Source: Bacilli bacterium
GTDB taxonomy: Bacteria > Bacillota_I > Bacilli_A > ML615J-28 > CAG-698
Length of the DNA: 45,704 nucleotides
Direction of reading: 5' to 3'
Assembly: GCA_016296945.1 (NCBI GenBank)
Contig: JAEDHQ010000007.1
Coordinates: 1-45,704 of the forward strand
Positions 44,332-45,704 of this stretch are shown in pieces; the first letter of the stretch is position 1, and each line of letters opens with the position of its first letter. The notes beneath the pieces are model-generated. The model worked only from the letters and a program-made list of their open reading frames with translations. It searched no databases and was not told the origin of the DNA. A program made the translations under genes and the position numbers.

Positions 44332-45543
44332 ATGCAAAACTGTTTTTATTATAATTCTAAATATTATGGAAAGGAGAGATTAAAGTTGAATATTAGTGAA
44401 TATGCTAGAATGCTTGGCATCTCATGGATTACTGCTAAAAAGAAAATTGAAGGTACAGCACCTAAGAAAAGGCTAAAACGAAAATCGTTACTAGATGATT
44501 ACGTTAACACCATTGATGAGAAAATAGATAAATATTGTTGTTCTGCTAAAAGTATTTATCTTTTTATTTTAAATCTTGGTTATAAAGGTTCTTATTCTAC
44601 TGTTAAAAATTATGTAGCTAATCATAAAAGCGAAAGCATGAAAAAAGCATCTATTAGAGTATTATATACTCCTGGTTTACAGGCTCAAGTAGATTGGAAA
44701 GAAAGATTTCCTTTAACTACTAAATTTGGTGAAGTAATTGAATTTAATATTTTTTTATACGTATTATCATATTCAAAATATAAATATATCGAATTAACTT
44801 TGGATAGATCTCAAAATACTTTATTTAAATGTTTAATTAATGCTTTTAACTTTTGTAATGGTGTTCCTGAAGAAATATGGTTTGATAATATGAAGACTGT
44901 TGTTGATTACCATAATCCTAATAATGGAGAAGTAACATTCAATGAGAAGTTTTTGTTGTTTACTAATGAGTTTGGTTATAAACCAATAGCTTGTAGACCA
45001 TATAGACCACAAACAAAAGGTATTATTGAAAATGTTGCTAAGGTGATGGATAGATTTAAAGTATACAATGATGAATTAGAATCTCTTGATGATATTATCA
45101 AAAGAATTAAAGAATTTAATATTGAATTGAATAATGAAATATCACAAGCTACTAACGAAAAGCCTACTTCATTATTTAAAAAGGAAAAAGAGTATTTAAA
45201 ACCAGTAATTAACCAAAATATCTTAGATACTTATAAAGAATTGCAAACCAGAAAAGTATCAAAAGAATCAATGATTGAATATAAAGGTAATAAATACTCT
45301 CTACCAACTTTTTACGTTGGAAAAATTGTTGAGATTGATATCAAGGATAACAATCTATACATATATTATAACAAAAAGTACGTAAAACATCACGCAATAT
45401 CAAATAAATTATATAATTATGATAAAAATGATTTTATTGAGATTTTAAAATCTGATGTTTATAAAAACAAATCATATGAAGAATTAGAAAAAATTGCGCA
45501 TAGTAGATTAAAAGCATTTGATAACTTAGGAAAGAGAGACTAA
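44332..45543 (+). CDS. istA: IS21-family transposase
   Basis: Cuts and joins the ends of the element. The 403-residue protein has an N-terminal helix-turn-helix (LNISEYARMLGISWITAKKK) and an RNase-H-type catalytic core. The likely DDE triad is D121 (QAQVDWKE), D185 (IWFDNMKTVV) and E233 (TKGIIENVAKVMDRF). A C-terminal beta domain follows (KGNKYSLPTFYVGKIVEI). Length and motifs match IstA proteins of Gram-positive IS21 members. The frame is intact, so the element could be active if its partner is intact too. The next gene starts 5 bases after the stop. Confidence 0.93.
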   Translation: MQNCFYYNSKYYGKERLKLNISEYARMLGISWITAKKKIEGTAPKKRLKRKSLLDDYVNTIDEKIDKYCCSAKSIYLFILNLGYKGSYSTVKNYVANHKSESMKKASIRVLYTPGLQAQVDWKERFPLTTKFGEVIEFNIFLYVLSYSKYKYIELTLDRSQNTLFKCLINAFNFCNGVPEEIWFDNMKTVVDYHNPNNGEVTFNEKFLLFTNEFGYKPIACRPYRPQTKGIIENVAKVMDRFKVYNDELESLDDIIKRIKEFNIELNNEISQATNEKPTSLFKKEKEYLKPVINQNILDTYKELQTRKVSKESMIEYKGNKYSLPTFYVGKIVEIDIKDNNLYIYYNKKYVKHHAISNKLYNYDKNDFIEILKSDVYKNKSYEELEKIAHSRLKAFDNLGKRD

Positions 45544-45547
45544 GATT

Positions 45548-45704
45548 ATGAAAGATTTAAGAAACAAGACTACAAGTGAAATTTGGACTATATTTAACGA
45601 ATATAATGATTTCTTTACTAAATTAAATAAAGAAACTTATTATAATATGGCTAAATCAAATAAAATAATCAAAGATATAAAGAATAAACAAACTAATACT
45701 TATT
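45548..45704 (+). CDS. gene in the istB position, cut by the window end
   Basis: Starts with ATG 4 bases after the istA stop; AAAGAGAG lies before it. The 52 visible residues (MKDLRNKTTSEIWTIFNEY, then NDFFTKLNKETYYNMAKSN) are basic and helical. IS21 elements encode the AAA+ helper IstB here. However, the visible part does not show the usual IstB beginning, so it may be a diverged IstB or another accessory protein. Confidence 0.5.
   Translation, partial: MKDLRNKTTSEIWTIFNEYNDFFTKLNKETYYNMAKSNKIIKDIKNKQTNTY

Larger units (their letters stand above)
44171..45704 (+). mobile_element. IS21-family insertion sequence, left part
   Basis: Terminal-type direct repeats (44171-44197 and 44217-44243), a guard hairpin, a promoter, istA and the start of a following gene are in the expected order. 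The right end is beyond the window and the exact left base cannot be fixed without the other end, so the start given is only the first repeat. Confidence 0.85.

Noticed and set aside
1..45704. Mycoplasma genetic code (TGA = Trp)
   Set aside because: Tryptophans in conserved motifs are TGG (e.g. HNxPEG neighbours, GW in rubredoxin), and the YgjV-like gene ends at TGA at the family's expected length.

Overview
The window is AT-rich bacterial chromosome of the low-GC Gram-positive type. Most genes are packed head to tail on the minus strand. Several features point to an anaerobic member of the Bacillota: AdhE, a superoxide reductase / flavodiiron / rubredoxin set, AGGAG-type ribosome sites, a CcpA-type cre box, EpsC-type serine acetyltransferase, InlB/Listeria-Bacteroides repeats and a cell-wall amidase. 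A bile-salt-hydrolase-family enzyme suggests an animal gut habitat (inference). Tryptophan is written TGG and at least one gene ends in TGA (the YgjV-like gene), so the code appears standard rather than mycoplasma-type. No rRNA, tRNA or CRISPR array was recognised.

Layout. 1-7.2 kb: galU, a ZIP metal transporter, adhE, and an oxygen-defence operon (superoxide reductase, flavodiiron protein, rubredoxin). 7.3-12.5 kb: one very large lipoprotein amidase built from Ig-like, InlB-like and unrecognised repeated modules, behind a promoter carrying a consensus cre box. 12.5-17.8 kb: a CAT-family acetyltransferase, a CCA-adding-type nucleotidyltransferase, a small lipoprotein, a bifunctional NAD(P)HX repair enzyme and a HAD phosphatase. 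18-22.4 kb: purB-purA and a two-gene ABC-2 exporter. 22.5-24.3 kb: cysK-epsC on the plus strand. 24.4-28.3 kb: TraX-like protein, a decayed receiver-domain fragment, a bile salt hydrolase homologue, an inositol-monophosphatase-family protein and a kinase-ASCH fusion. 28.4-29.9 kb (plus): an SDR resembling 3-alpha-hydroxysteroid dehydrogenase/carbonyl reductase and a YgjV-like membrane protein. 29.9-36.6 kb: a MacB-type ABC protein, then a three-gene ABC-2 exporter followed by an APH-like kinase. 36.7-36.9 kb: a UvrA C-terminal remnant. 37-40 kb (plus): a 994-residue c-di-GMP hybrid protein behind a palindromic operator. 40-43.9 kb: haemolysin-III-like protein, a tight methyltransferase / HExxH protein / nucleoside phosphorylase operon, and a zinc-ribbon protein. 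44.1 kb to the end: the left part of an IS21-family element.

How it fits together. Fermentation (AdhE), NAD(P)H repair and O2/superoxide removal fit an anaerobe that meets oxygen at times. The giant amidase, the ABC exporters and the BSH/SDR pair are the host- or community-facing part. The most unusual item is the giant lipoprotein: three copies of an unrecognised ~145-residue module each interrupt an InlB-like repeat and alternate with intact repeats. No wholly new multi-gene system can be claimed from sequence alone. The other best leads are the methyltransferase/HExxH/phosphorylase operon and the kinase-ASCH fusion.
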